A program made the translations under genes and the position numbers. Positions 1-11,787 of a stretch of 64,000 nt of DNA are shown here, piece after piece. The stretch's first letter is position 1; each line of letters opens with the position of its first letter. Source of the stretch: Purpureocillium takamizusanense (lineage: Eukaryota > Ascomycota > Sordariomycetes > Hypocreales > Ophiocordycipitaceae); the NCBI RefSeq assembly GCF_022605165.1, contig NC_063068.1:124001-188000 (forward strand), in the 5' to 3' direction. Under the pieces are notes generated by a model, which saw nothing but the letters and a program-made list of their open reading frames with translations, had not been told where the DNA came from and made no database searches.

Positions 1-1048
1 CAAGGCGTGACAACATGGAGAGGAACGCAAGGCATATAACACTCATGGACTTTTAACCCCGCACTTTAATCTGGAAGTCAAGCTGCACTGTGGCCTCTGT
101 TATTTTGCTCGTGTTATACCACATGATGTAGGTTTGAAGTAAAAGGCGGCATTTGTGTGGCCCGTCTCAACCAACACCTGCCCCTATTGGCGTCTGGCTC
201 TGGAGTCAATGCCCAATGGTTTGCCTGCCCAGGATTCCGGAGCACCTATCAGCTCTTCGGTCACGAGTAGATCGGGATCCGGGGGCGTGGGTGACAAATT
301 CGATGCTTGATACATGAGAGTGGCCATGCACGAATAGCGCGTGACATGAGCGTAGTGGGTATGTGGAAGTACTTTTACGTATATTCGTCTAACCGGCTTC
401 CTAGTTCTGCGTCCGCTGTTGGGTCGATACATGCAGATGCGAATTGCAAGAATACAATCACACCGATTAGATAAACGCCCCAGTGCGGTGCATGTGCAGC
501 GTGACATTCACGGTCCGGGACAGGGTGACTTTGCTCTGGAGCGTGCAATCCACTGAGGATTGACACTCTACCCACTCCCCGCCTCACTTTCTTAAGGAGA
601 TTGCAAAGAAAGTTTCATGCCAGCTTTGTATAGAGTGTTGCGGCTCAAACATACACGATCCTTAGGGCCCGGGCTCTAGCTTCAGCAGACCTTCCTTGGG
701 GTTGGCCATGGGCAGCGGCATTCATGGTCGGGTACTAGAAATGGCTGAACTAACGCGAAGAAAATGGTCCTACGCGTAGAATTCACAGTAGAGGCTACTC
801 ATGTAGCGCACCGTGTCTACGCATGACTTATTATTATGATCGGTGTTGGAGAGCTTCGTAAAGGTCGACATGTTGGCTGGGCCAGCGAATTTGGATGGTC
901 CAACATGTCGGCTACTTGCGGCGGCAAATCATCCATTCCATCATCACGGCAAAATGTACCTCAATATAGGCAGAACGTGATGTAAAATGTGCTTCTTTGT
1001 TTTCATTTCCTTATGTGCAGGTGCTCTGCGGATGTGTACGTGCGAGGG
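1..1048. other. Intergenic stretch, no supported gene
   Basis: No open frame here has the composition, motifs or splice signals of a real gene; the short frames present overlap on both strands and look like noise. The only distinct structure is an 11-bp inverted repeat near 866-910, listed separately. The right part is the 3' flank of the glycosyl hydrolase gene. Confidence 0.6.
866..910. repeat. Perfect 11-bp inverted repeat (hairpin)
   Basis: CGACATGTTGG at 866-876 is matched by its exact reverse complement at 900-910, with a 23-nt spacer. It lies about 140 bp beyond the stop codon of the GH5 gene, on that gene's 3' side, so it could be a transcript-end structure or a relic of a small mobile element. 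No flanking target-site duplication was recognised. Confidence 0.6.
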
Positions 1049-2615
1049 TTATTTGCGCGTGATTCTGACCGAGATATCGGTGGCGGTCTTGATGCTGCTT
1101 GATGTAAACAGAGCCAACGTCCGCTTGTCGCGCCGATACGGCACCAAGCTGCCAACGGGCGAGACCTCAATGCTATAGCTGTTGGGAAACTGAGACTCGG
1201 GCAAGATTACTTCCGTCGGTGCCTTATTGCTCGGACCAGACGTGAAGCGCAGCTGGAACGTGCCCGAGCTCTCCGAGAAGGCGAAGCTCTTGACGCTTCC
1301 AGCGACTGCGGCGGGGTACGCACGGCTATAGTGCGTTGCCAGCTCAGGGTAGGGCTGGCCCGATGTGCCGTTGTACAGGTTCTCGTACGCCCAGCCGATC
1401 CACGAGAAGAGCTTCTCATCGGTTGCCGACACGGCATCGGCCAGGCCCCGCATCTGCTTCTCGTCGCCCATCCAGAATGTCAGCTCGGTCAGCACGCCAG
1501 CCGTCTTGAGTCGCTCATTGTCCTTGCGGCGATTGTCGAGCGTGGTGGAGATGGAACCCAACTGCGGCGGGCTGTAGTAGTGGAACGAATGCACCGACTT
1601 GGACCCGTCCGAAAGAGGGACATTGTTGAAGCCCGACAAGATATCCAGCGTAGCGCCCTCAAACCAAATAAGCGTGTCATTATCCACGGTGCGAATCTGG
1701 GTCGCCGCGCGATTCCAGAGCCCCTCCATGGCCTTGTGGTCCGCAACCCCCGGCACAAGCAGCGTCGGATCAGCCCAGGTATCGCCAACCCAGGGCTCAT
1801 TCAGCAGGTTGTATCCGACGACGTTGGTCGTTGTGGCGTACTGTGACGCTAACTTTCTCCAGTATGCTGCGAATGCGTCTCCCAGGCCGTCGTAATTGTT
1901 GTATAGCCTCCCGAATGCGTTGCCGAGCGATACAGACGTGTAGCTCAACGCCCAGTCGACGGTGCTGCAGAGCGACTGGGGCGTGGGGAAGCCATTCGCA
2001 TCCACGGGAAACGGTGTCAGTTTGAGGGGAAACGGATACATCTTTCCCTTTGATACCCAGTCGCTTTTGGCGAACCACTGTTAAGCGGTCAGCTGCGCTC
2101 CGCGTGCTCAATGACAACTGGTGGCATCGAGAACTTACATCAGGTGCGCCGTGGCCGCAAAACTGTCGAGCCAGGCAGTCCTGGTGCACATCCACCAAAA
2201 CATACAGTCCGTGTTCCTCCGCCAGCTTCGTCTGCTTCTTCATGATGTCCAGAAACGTCTGGTTGTACTGGCCACGCACGGGCTCTGCGCCAGCCCAGTG
2301 GTGTCCCAGTCGCACCACGTTCAGGCCCAAGTCGTGCAACATTTTGACATCTTGCTCGCCAAACGACGATACCCCCGGCACCCATTCCATTGGCCGATAC
2401 CATGGCGGTTCCTTCATCACGACGTTGGTTCCGTGGAAGAACCGCGTTCGCCCAAACTCGTCCACAATCTGATGCGTCTCTTGATTCACCTGGCTGATAC
2501 GGGGCATACCAGGGTGAGCCTTGTACCAGCCCTCAGGATCCTGAGCCAACACAGATGCCGGCTGCAGGCCTGTCACCACCAACAAGGAAGCCGCACCAAG
2601 AAACGTTGACAGCAT
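1049..2615 (-). CDS. Secreted GH5 endoglycoceramidase-like glycoside hydrolase
   Basis: Two exons on the minus strand (2615-2139 and 2077-1049) joined over a 61-bp intron (2078-2138; donor GTAAGT, acceptor AACAG, phase 0) give 501 residues. The first in-frame ATG (2615) starts a clear signal peptide of about 25 residues; a TTG eight codons upstream is not a credible start. The fold is clan A GH5: NVVRLGHHWAGAEP in the first third, LVDVHQD, the acid/base motif YNLLNEPW (Glu about 253), HSFHYYSPP, and the nucleophile in VLTELTFW (Glu about 357). This order and the C-terminal beta-rich tail fit endoglycoceramidases, which release the oligosaccharide from glycosphingolipids, although a related GH5 glucosylceramidase or steryl-glucosidase activity is possible. 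It should act outside the cell or in the secretory system. Family assignment is confident; the exact substrate is inferred. Confidence 0.85.
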
Positions 2616-4119
2616 TTTGGAGAGGATCAGCAGCAGCAATAAGGCGAGATGCTATGAGCAGGCGATAGCCCGATTGAACAACACAACACCTTGGACTACC
2701 TACCATGCCGCACGAGTATTATATGGGATCCTAGTATTCCTCTGTACGGAAATATAAAAGCCCACTGCTTGCTTCTACTTGTCTTGAGAGGGGCGGCACC
2801 TCTTCCCGCTTTCTGACGATCGCGATCTTCGGAACGACATCGACATCGATGTAGAAAAGCGCCATGGGGCCGCTCGCATGTGTCCTAGGGTCGGGCCGGC
2901 CGTGCGCCAGGCGCCAGGCCTTCGCTCGGACTGCCATCGCACGCCTCCATCCGGCTTTGTACAGTATAAGCGACGATTCGGGCCCTCATGTCAACGCACC
3001 ACCCCCGCCAGCCGGACATCTGGATTCTCCCGATCGCTCCGACCACACTCTTCTTGGTTCATATTCGACCCTGATTTGGCAGCTCGTAAGGTCGCCTAGC
3101 ATGAGGCCTAGAAATCCTCTTGGACCATCCCCGCATTGACCGCGACTAGACGCCATGTCACCTTCCCCGCGCACTGCGCGCGAGGCGGGTGACGGTCCTA
3201 AGGTAGGGCATAATGAGCACGATTTCCTTTTGTTACGTGCACCGCTGGAGAGGCCTGAAAGCACCTTGTTTATTGAGCACACTTTACCAGGTACCCTAGG
3301 CACTACAGTGATTGCGTGCCAACCGTGACTCTGTACCGAGAAACCCAGTCTGGAGGCGAGAGACCAAGAGCACCTCGTGCGGAGTCATGTGGCTGGCTGC
3401 ACTGGTGCAAGGTGGTGGGCAACTTGGCGGGTTCATGTTCGTCCCCCCATCACATCTTGTGGCCATTCTATGTCGGACTAACACGCACAGCCAAGTTCTA
3501 ATCACAAGCTACAGCTCTAAAGGGACTTCGCTTAAGCACCCAAACCCCAAAGCGTTGACTGCGCGGTCGAACATCATCCCGCCGCAGACGGCATCGATCC
3601 TGCGTCTTCCGCGTTTGCAGTGTGTCTAGGGACTTTTGGAAGCGATCTTTTCGGAACCTGGACATGGGTTTGCAGAGCACCCCAATGATGGAAGAAGTGA
3701 TGAGATCAGTAGCACAGCGTTTTGAAGATGCTTCTGATGCGTGCCGGCCCGCGGCAGCTGTGCGCATCGACGGTCCAGTCACCAGTGCAGCCCCGCCGGC
3801 AACCACACGTATCATGCCCATGATGTGCCCCCATTACGGTGTGACGCATGTCGGAAACCACCGCCAGCACGCCGTTGTCGTCGCCTGTGCTCTGGACCGC
3901 ACGCAGATGGTCCGACTCGGTGACGCTTTTACGCAAGTCATTAGCGCAGCGACAACTGAGCCCTTTCATGGGAACGCCAGGTCTTCCATGATTGCAGTCC
4001 AATTCATACCTACGCGTGAGTCTCTAATCTGAACTCCACGGTGGTCTCGACCAAGCTATTCCTTCCAAACACTGCCTTGGAACGACTGCCAAAGTCGCAG
4101 TTTTGACTACCTATGCTAT
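2616..4119. other. Intergenic stretch between GH5 and DUF4267 genes
   Basis: About 1.5 kb holding the 5' flank of the GH5 gene and the 3' flank of the DUF4267 gene. Several overlapping frames on both strands near 2.9-4.0 kb lack motifs, introns or recognisable similarity, so none is called. Confidence 0.5.
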
Positions 4120-4509
4120 CTAGTCAAACCACCCAAACAGCCTGCTAGTGAGCAATGCTAGTACAGGCAGAAACACCCAGTGTTGAAGCTCGCCTCCCCC
4201 GGTCAGCGACCGGCTAACAAACCCGTCCACAATAGGCAGAGCCATCACAACACACAAACAGGCGCCCATCAGCTTCTCGTCGCCCGTGTTCCATATTAAA
4301 GCAAGCAGCGAGCCGACGGTCAAATTGCGGACGCCCCAGATGCGCATCAGGGCGTGATTGAGTTTGTGCGCCGCGGGATCGGCCTGGTGGCCCGGGAATC
4401 CCAATGCTTTGAGGTGTGCGTCGGGGCGCGCGAGACCGTTGAGGCCGAATCCGAGAAGCATCGCGGCCAGGCCTAAGCCGAGGCTCATCGAGTTTGGGTG
4501 TTGCGACAT
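4120..4509 (-). CDS. Small multi-pass membrane protein, DUF4267-like
   Basis: Single-exon gene for 129 residues. The start is the ATG at 4509; the frame extends 14 codons further up only from a TTG. The protein has about four hydrophobic segments: LGLAAMLLGFGLNGL near the N terminus, a central stretch around NLTVGSLLALIW, CLCVVMALPIVDGFV, and a C-terminal LPVLALLTSRLFGWF. Between the first two lie a short loop with H/D/P residues and an RxWGxRNL-like segment typical of the DUF4267 family of small fungal membrane proteins. Its function is unknown. The gene is isolated, with more than 1 kb free on each side. Confidence 0.72.
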   Translation of the reverse strand: MSQHPNSMSLGLGLAAMLLGFGLNGLARPDAHLKALGFPGHQADPAAHKLNHALMRIWGVRNLTVGSLLALIWNTGDEKLMGACLCVVMALPIVDGFVSRSLTGGGELQHWVFLPVLALLTSRLFGWFD

Positions 4510-6380
4510 GGTGGTGCCTGCAGGTGCCGCTTGCAGTGTCGAGGGAGTCAAGTGCTTTCTCGCGCGGTCCGGTGATTACTTGCTGGTGGCCTAAAGAGCT
4601 CAAAGGTTTGGAGCGTTCAATGGAGAAACTTATACGAAGACTCGACTTGTACTCGGACACTCCATCAAGTCTCGAGGTTTCTCTAAGTAGTTGGAGTTTT
4701 TTTAATGAGGCAAGTGTAGTCATTTAATAAAGCCCTGAATTTAGAGTTGAGCCGCGTCATGGTGGATGTATCGGATCGCCTCGCGCTGCCGGGCTCCGCT
4801 AACTCCGGTGCCGACTTACACAACGTCTGGGTGCTTAGGAATCGACGGCACCCCAGACAGGTTAGAGGCAAGGAAGATGTTTGAACAGCGACGCAGGTGG
4901 CGCCAGCTCTATCTTCAGCGCTGGTATCCTTTGTCCTGCAGACACGCAACGCGACGTACTACATACCACTAAAACCAGGACCGTCTGGTGGTAGGCCGCT
5001 CAACCTCTTCTGTATGAGCGGGATACTGGACCACAGGTCCCCAATGGCGAAAATACACGAGCAGCGCTTAGACGCATAGTAGATTCCATGAATTATCTGG
5101 AAGTATTTGATAGGCACGCAACGTCGTCTGAACACGATGGCCCAGTGTCACTGGCATTGGAGCAAGTAGTTACTTCCCAGTTAGCGACAGAGGCACCCCA
5201 CGAGTAAGGCTGAAGCCCATGCAGACCGATCACGCAGTGAAACTCATCTAACATCCTTTACCCAAGCACTACTGACCCGTCACTCATGGTCTTCGTCACT
5301 GCGAGTCGGTTGTTGGCCAGGTGTCCAGCCCGACTACCCCGCGAGGGAACTTGGCTTGGCGGACCCCGCGAGCTGCCACTTCTAGACAGCATCTTCATTG
5401 CCGCTGGTAGTTGGTTCTCCTCGAATGAACAAATAAGGAATTAACCTTCCTCTTATCGAGACACATATGCAGTGGGGGGGGCTTTCCAGTGCGCTCGCCA
5501 CCTCCCCGGTTTCTGCGCATCCTCGCCACGCAGCTACCTACCCTGGCTGGACAGTGTCCATTGTAACTTAATATATCGCTTGTAGGAGCGAAACAGGATG
5601 CCGAAAAGCTTCGCGATAGTAGCCTGTCATCTCGCGCACACGTTTTTCGCGTCGTGTGAGGGAGAAACAAGAGCGACGAGTGTTGAAAACAACCTCCGGC
5701 AGGTAGGCTAGGGTAGACACAATCCGTCGTCGGCTTTGTGTGTTGGGGGGGGGGGGGGACGTGTTATTGAAACAGCGTGGCGCGGTTGCTACTCCGCTAT
5801 CCTGCTTCGTGACAAGGCATTAGACGTACGGTAAGGAAGGAGGAAGCGCCAAGAGAGAGGCTTGCAGTCTTCCTACTCAACGACCCTTTACAAATCAACA
5901 CTGTCTCGACTCTCGACGCCGACACATGTATCTATGTCGTGGTTGACATGACGGCGAGCAGCGGTTGCATTAGTGTACGTTGGTGTACGTCGTATTAGCC
6001 CCCAATGAATCGCGAGACCATCTACAGTATCATCCACACATTTGAGGGCGGCTGCGGTGCGAGGGACGAGGTCGACGACGCGCCTGCACAGGCCTAGATA
6101 ACTTCTGGGTAACCTGTGGCTGACAAAATGGTGGCGAAGCTGCGATAGAACGTGCCTATTTCGCAAGTTCGTTTACTTCTTGCCCAAATGTCTACAACAG
6201 TTCGATCGAGAGCCTCGAAGGAAGATCAATTATATTCACTAGGGCATTAGGTAGGTTCATCAGTCCCGAACTTGCATCCCGACAGTCGAGGGCGGCCTCT
6301 CCACAATCTGTCTCGCATCAACGCCAAGCTCGCCCCTCATCATCCCTTGTTGTAAAGTCTGGGCAACGCCGTCCAATCAA
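4510..6380. other. Intergenic stretch with a 14-base poly-G tract
   Basis: No coding region is supported. A run of 14 G residues lies at 5745-5758. Small frames at 5395-5670 and 5888-6166 on the minus strand have no motifs and no splice support. Confidence 0.5.
5745..5758. repeat. Poly-G homopolymer, 14 bases
   Basis: Uninterrupted run of 14 G. Its exact length may be affected by sequencing error. It lies far from any called gene. Confidence 0.8.
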
Positions 6381-7141
6381 TTACAGCATGAGGCCACCGG
6401 CGACAGCCGCGCCAGCCACGTACACCATCATCGGGGCTCGCGTAGCCGCCGCCGCTGCCGCAGTGCTGGTCGACGATGACGCGGACGCCTGCGTGCCGCT
6501 GCTGGTCCTGGTGCTAGTGATGGTGCTGCTGCCGCTGGTCATGGTCGTCGTCTGAGTCACTGCCGACGCAGTCTTGGATCCGCTGGCCGACGTTTGCGCG
6601 GGCTGGCTGCCACCCGTCAAGGTTGTGGTGAGCTGGCTGATGTCGGTCGCTGCGGTGGCGGCGACGGTGATGCTCTGGACCTCGCCCGTGGCGGACGGGT
6701 TGTACTTTGTGCTGGTGAAGCCGCACGTCGACATGATGTTGTCGATGTCTATAACCAACGTGTCAACAACACCAAATGCCCCTGAGGCGTGCTGGGCGAC
6801 GGAAAGGTCAACTTACCCTTGAGGTCGTCCCGGTCGGCGCGGTTGTTGTCATCATCGCGCCTCCTCTTGCCATTGGCGCTCTGGTGCATGCAGTCGGCAC
6901 ACAGGGCGGCGATCTTGGCCACGTCGAAGCTGCGGTTGGTGCAGACGCACTGCGCCTCGAGGAGCTTCTCGTCGCGGTCGATGTCGCTACGCAGGTCCGT
7001 GTCGCAGCGGTCCGAGAGCGTACCAATTGGGCGGCAGATGGTCGCGCACGAGTTCGGGACGTCGTCCATGTCAAAGTCGACGCTGGCACGCGCGACGAGC
7101 GCCAAGGGCGCCAGGGCGGCGATGATGGTCTTGGAATACAT
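6381..7141 (-). CDS. GPI-anchored Cys-rich and Ser/Thr-rich cell-surface protein
   Basis: Exons 7141-6817 and 6748-6381 with a 68-bp intron (6749-6816; donor GTAAGT, acceptor TATAG, phase 1) encode 230 residues. An N-terminal signal peptide of about 19 residues is followed by a compact Cys-rich region of roughly 110 residues containing CATIC, a CVC pair, ALCADC and a final STCGF. The spacing is reminiscent of, but not a clean match to, the CFEM domain. A charged RRRDDDNNR patch lies just before the intron. The second exon is a Ser/Thr/Ala-rich stalk that should be heavily O-glycosylated, and it ends in a hydrophobic tail (MMVYVAGAAVAGGLML) that fits GPI attachment. It is probably a wall or plasma-membrane surface protein; ligand unknown. 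Confidence 0.78.
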
Positions 7142-9849
7142 GATGCTCGGCGAGAGAGTAAGCTGCGAGGGTGTGCGAGGTGGATGGGTGCTATAAAAGA
7201 GCACAAACGAATTCAGGTCTGGAGTGCTGCTGGTGATGCGGATGGGAAGAGGGGCCTCAAGGGGTTACGGCTCGGCAACGATGGGCATCAATGGCTTTTA
7301 TGTTTGCTTAAGACAATTCGTCCCGTCTTAGTCGACGACGGGAAGGAAGCTCTGATGAGCCTGGAGGTACGTACTCCGTACCTGAGAAGGCGCACGTCAT
7401 GGCGTTGGTGGGAAAGAGAAGAGACATGATGGCCCAACGGGGCTTGGCCGCCCACAGCTACGTCACCTGCTGCAGCGGCTGGGGGGAGGTTGCCTCGTTG
7501 AGATGGAAAGATGGACATGGGTGCGCCTTCCTCGGGCTGTCGGGTCTCGGTATTGCCTTACGAGATACTTACCTACAGATACCTTAGTACTAAGGTACCG
7601 TGGTCGTCACCTTGCGTCTTTGCACTGATGATTGACCCTTGTGCCAAAAGGTAGCCTCCACACCAACGGCAAACAGGTGAGTGATCGGCCCTCGTCGCAA
7701 GCCGCGTCGTCAAACCAAAGGCCCCGCCGGGGCAACGAGTGACTGGATGACTGAGAGGTACAGTACTTCGTACGCAGGCGAGACGAAAGAACGAGGTATC
7801 GGCAGTCTTGTCGAGGCCACCTGCTTGCATGGCGACCACCGTTGCCTCTGTTCTCAGCATGCCGTCGGCAAGATCATCATCATTACCTCCCAGCCCCCGC
7901 AAGAAACACGTATAATCCTGTATGGTGCGTAGTTATATTGAAGGTGCTTGTTTGTTTGCTCCGTGAGCGCAGGAGCAAGTCGCAGAGACCGCCAAGTCTC
8001 GGCAAGTACGGAACCGACAAGAAAAAACTATGTGTCAAGCAGCCACTCCTCCTCCTCGCCGACAGCCCGGCCAGAAAGGCGTCTCGGCTTGGCGTCGTCA
8101 AGCGTGCGTCAAGTCCAGAGCGCTTGTTGGCCCGCCCGCCGGGAATAGCAAGTTAGTGAGGACTCTGAGGAGCCGGGACGATCAGCGTGGCGCTGCCGGC
8201 CGACACCCACACTCAACCGTGCGTTTGTTCTCGTCTGGCCTTGTTGGTTGGTAACGCAACGCGTCCGACGGTTACTGTGCGATGTAGGTACGGATCCCTA
8301 CCTCCAAAGCTGCAGGCCGCCAGCCTCGAGTAAGGAGACGAGCTTCTTTCCTCGTACAGGACAGGCGGGCGACATTCAACGTTGCTACATGCGAAGTAGT
8401 ACCTCTTCGTAGCTAATGCTTGGGTACTATTTTCGTGGCCCTACAGCCTGCCCCAGAATCCGTCATCCCCTTCCCCGGCCCAGCCAAGCCCGTCGTCCAC
8501 GCAATGGCCGTCGTGGCGGTGTCGCCCGTCGGGCTGCGACCGAGTGCCATCATCATCATCATCGTGTCTCTCTAGCCAGTCGGCCGGCCTAGTTTAGGCC
8601 ACGAAAGGGGGGCAGCAGGCAAAGGCAGGCCCCCCATGAGCGCATGGATCTTGACTCTCTAACCACTCGTCGTCGATCGACAGAGAGCTGCACCTTGTCC
8701 TCACGATGTCTGGCTAGGCCGGCCTTCTTTTAACCCACACTAACAAGCTGATGAGCACACCCACTCTGCGACAACCGGCAGGTCGAAACAGGGCAAGGCA
8801 AGGCCCCTTCCTCTCTTCCCTAAGCCATGCCACCCTCACCACCAACACAGCGCGCGATGATCCGGCCACGCGGCACGGCCAACCGCCGCTAATGAGCCAA
8901 GGTTTCTTTCACACCGGCGGCGAGCTCACGCGACATGTTGCCCAACCTGGCCAGGATGGGGAGGAACCGTTTTGTGCGTGGCTCTCATCGTCGTCAGCCA
9001 CCACCACACCACGACGATCGACATCCCCAGCCACGCGCACGCACGACCCGCATGAAGAGCCATGATCTTGTCCCACAAGCAACGATGCAACGACCCATGC
9101 TGGGCAGTCTCATGCTCTCTCTACACAGTCAAGATCAATGCCCTCAGCGTCAGCTCACTCACCCCCGGCAAATGCCTCGTAAACCAAGCCACTATGCCGC
9201 CCGCCTCGTCAAATGTCAAGCGACGATGGCTGCCACCAATCTCAATATGAGGTGACGACGCCGCCAGCAGCCACATCCAAGCTTTGCTTTGACAAAAAAG
9301 CAGCGGCGGCGGCGGCAGCAGCAGCAGCAGCAGCAGCCAGTCGATCATCCAGACCAGTCTGCTATCCCACAAGGATGCGGCCTATAGTCCGATAGTGGGC
9401 GGACGCGCAAGCAAGGCAGATTTTTGTTCTCTCGGCGTGAGGCGAGAATGATGAGGGCATCGCAATGCACTGCAATGCACTGCACTGCACCCGCCATTAT
9501 TACGCGCAAGCCCTCGCTACTATTTTTAAACAGCCTGCTCGCCGCAACGCTTCGCCGTCTGTTGGCGGCGACGAGCGATCATCGTGGCTCCACGCGTCCA
9601 GGCAAGTACGTACGATTCATGAGAGTACCTACTTACTGCGTACTGCGTACACACACACAATGCTTGCATTTGCGTGTTTGTCTCTTTGGCTTGCCAAGCC
9701 AGCCCACTGGCCCATCTCCGCGAGCCCATCCATAGGTAGTAGGTTGTGAGACCTCACCTGCGCCCAAACGCGCGTCCTCGGGTGACACAGGTGATATCAC
9801 AAGGCGTATTTTCGAGTTTCGCTGTCTATGAATCCCTCCCTACAGTACC
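7142..9849. other. Long intergenic stretch
   Basis: About 2.7 kb between the GPI protein start and the 3' end of dihydroorotate dehydrogenase. It contains copies of a TACTTCGTA-type motif (7371-7380 variant, 7763-7773) and a GCG/CAG trinucleotide run near 9301-9336. Frames here are short, overlap on opposite strands and lack recognisable domains, so no gene is called. Confidence 0.5.
9301..9336. repeat. GCG/CAG trinucleotide repeat
   Basis: Short tract of GGC units followed by about seven CAG units. It is non-coding as far as can be judged. Confidence 0.7.
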
Positions 9850-11253
9850 CTACATGCGCTCCTTCATCTCCTTCTTGATCCTCGTCACCGTACCCGCGCC
9901 ACCATAGACCAATTGAGTATACACCATGGCCACGCTCGCGCCCGCGTTGAGCACCTGCAGCGCCTGCTCCCCATTGGTGATGCCTCCCGTCGCGAAGATG
10001 GCCTTTTGCGCCGTCCCCGTGCTGTGCGACTTCTCGTCCAGCATCTTGCGATACCGGCCAACCAGGTCCAGCGTCCGCCCAAACATGGCCGGCCCAGAGT
10101 AGCCACCCTGCTCCGCCAGCGCCTGCTCCTCCCGTGCCGTCAGCTTTATGCCGGAGGGTACCAGCCCCGACCGGCTCTTGGTCGTGTTGCCCACGATGAT
10201 GCCGTCGACGCCGCTGAGCTGCACCGCCTGCACGATGCCCTCCATCTGCTCATCCGTGTCTTCGTCCGGCGACACCTTGACCATGACCCGCGGCGCCGTC
10301 TTGCGCGCCGTCTGCCGCGCCTCCTCCACCACGGCGCCCAGCAGCCGCGTCAACGGGCCAGTGGCCTGCAGATCCCGCAGACCTGGCGTGTTGGGGCTGC
10401 TCACGTTGACGACGAGCACGTCCGCGTAGGGTGCCAAGCGCCGTACGCAATACACGTAGTCGTCTGCCACGGCCTTTTCGTCCCGCTCGTTCGTCTCCTT
10501 GTTCTTCGCCACCTGCACCGCGAGCAGCCGGCCAGCTTGCAAGCTCCCCGGCGGCACGCCCGCCTCGCCGTTCAAAACGGCCGCCTCGCTGACATCCAAA
10601 GAGCGCGCGAAGCGTCGTAGCCTGTCGCGCAGGCGCATGGCGACGGCATCGGCGCCTTCCGAATTGAGACCGCAGCGGTTCACCATGCCGTCAATGCCCG
10701 GGACACGCCATACGCGAGGCCGGGGGTTGCCGCCCTGCGCAAGTGGTGTTATGCCGCCGACCTCGACAACGCCGGCGCCGAGGGCGAAGAGCGGGTCGGG
10801 GATCTCAGCGCCCTTGTCCAGCCCGGCCGAGATACCAATCGGATTGCTGATCGGGACGTCGAAAACCGTGGTCGAAAGGGCAGGGTCATTGAGGGAGGCG
10901 TCGCGTTCGCGGATGTGGAGGTTCAGCTTGTAAAGCGTCTTCATCATGGCGGTGCCGGAGCGGTGCGCGTCTTCGGCATCGGGGAAGGCGACTCTCAGCA
11001 GCCGCGGCACGATCCATCGGTGGACAAAGGCCCGCGTGTCGGTGACGTAGAAGTATGCGACGTACAGCGACGCAGCGAGAGCGCTCCCGTAGAGAATGAC
11101 TTTGGCACGGCCGCCCTGGGCGCCAGCCGCGTTGGTCGTGGTCGAGGCATGGCGATGCTGGGAGAAGCGCGGCTGAGATTGGCCGAGCCGCGCCTTGGGA
11201 ATCGGTCGGAGGCCGCGCATGCCCAACTGCGATCGTAGAGTTGAGACCGACAT
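9850..11253 (-). CDS. Dihydroorotate dehydrogenase (quinone), mitochondrial, class 2
   Basis: Intronless gene for 467 residues. The chosen ATG (11253) opens a basic, acid-free leader (RSQLGMRGLRPIPKARLG) typical of mitochondrial import, then a single membrane segment at about 51-70 (VILYGSALAASLYVAYFYV), as in eukaryotic class 2 enzymes of the inner membrane. The catalytic domain carries NPIGISAGLDKGAE, GGITPLAQGGNPRPR, the active-site loop VNVSSPNTPGLRDLQ (catalytic Ser near 285-286), MVKVSPDED, VGNTTKSR and the FMN phosphate site TGGITNGEQA near 422-431. It oxidises dihydroorotate to orotate and passes electrons to ubiquinone, the fourth step of pyrimidine synthesis. A 40-residue insert around VLNGEAGVPPGS precedes the QVAKNK strand. 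It is divergent from the arginase-fold gene, 534 bp away. The frame stays open further upstream, but without a plausible leader. Confidence 0.95.
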   Translation of the reverse strand: MSVSTLRSQLGMRGLRPIPKARLGQSQPRFSQHRHASTTTNAAGAQGGRAKVILYGSALAASLYVAYFYVTDTRAFVHRWIVPRLLRVAFPDAEDAHRSGTAMMKTLYKLNLHIRERDASLNDPALSTTVFDVPISNPIGISAGLDKGAEIPDPLFALGAGVVEVGGITPLAQGGNPRPRVWRVPGIDGMVNRCGLNSEGADAVAMRLRDRLRRFARSLDVSEAAVLNGEAGVPPGSLQAGRLLAVQVAKNKETNERDEKAVADDYVYCVRRLAPYADVLVVNVSSPNTPGLRDLQATGPLTRLLGAVVEEARQTARKTAPRVMVKVSPDEDTDEQMEGIVQAVQLSGVDGIIVGNTTKSRSGLVPSGIKLTAREEQALAEQGGYSGPAMFGRTLDLVGRYRKMLDEKSHSTGTAQKAIFATGGITNGEQALQVLNAGASVAMVYTQLVYGGAGTVTRIKKEMKERM

Positions 11254-11787
11254 GACCTGCGGCGACACAAACCCGCGTTGTGTCTCAATGGCATGCGTCG
11301 GCCGGTGGTGTAATAATGGAAGCAAATTTCGGCCTTGAGCTGCAGTCGCGGCGTGAAGCAGAAGGCCGTACAGACAGTGCCTTGATGTACTATGCACGGT
11401 ACTACGCACTGTCCCGACTTTGGCTTCCATCATAATAAGTGATAACACCCTCCCTGCCTTCGCATAAAGAATTGTCACATAGCGGCACTTGGCTGTTTTT
11501 TCTTTCCTACTCGAGCGCAGCCATGCCCAATCCAAAGAGTCGTGACATGGTCGGCCGCAAGGCGTGTTCGGACCTCCCAATTGACTCATACTGGTAGCAT
11601 GCGCCCTTGGGTGCTGATTGACAAGCGTGCCTGTGGCGTGGCGTGCCGCGTATAAGAAGAAGAGCAGTGATCCGGGCAGCTATACGGTCAGACAAACCCA
11701 TACAGCAACAAGGGGTTCCTAATTGCATCTGTCGCGACCAATCCGACACTCACCTACGCACGTACGCACCAACACGCAGCCGGCACA
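11254..11787. promoter_or_regulatory. Shared intergenic region between two divergent genes
   Basis: The 534 bp between the starts of dihydroorotate dehydrogenase (minus) and the arginase-fold gene (plus) must contain both promoters. No specific factor site is claimed. Confidence 0.5.

Noticed and set aside
9913..10620. 235-codon plus-strand frame
   Set aside because: Antisense to dihydroorotate dehydrogenase, Arg/His-rich, no motifs.
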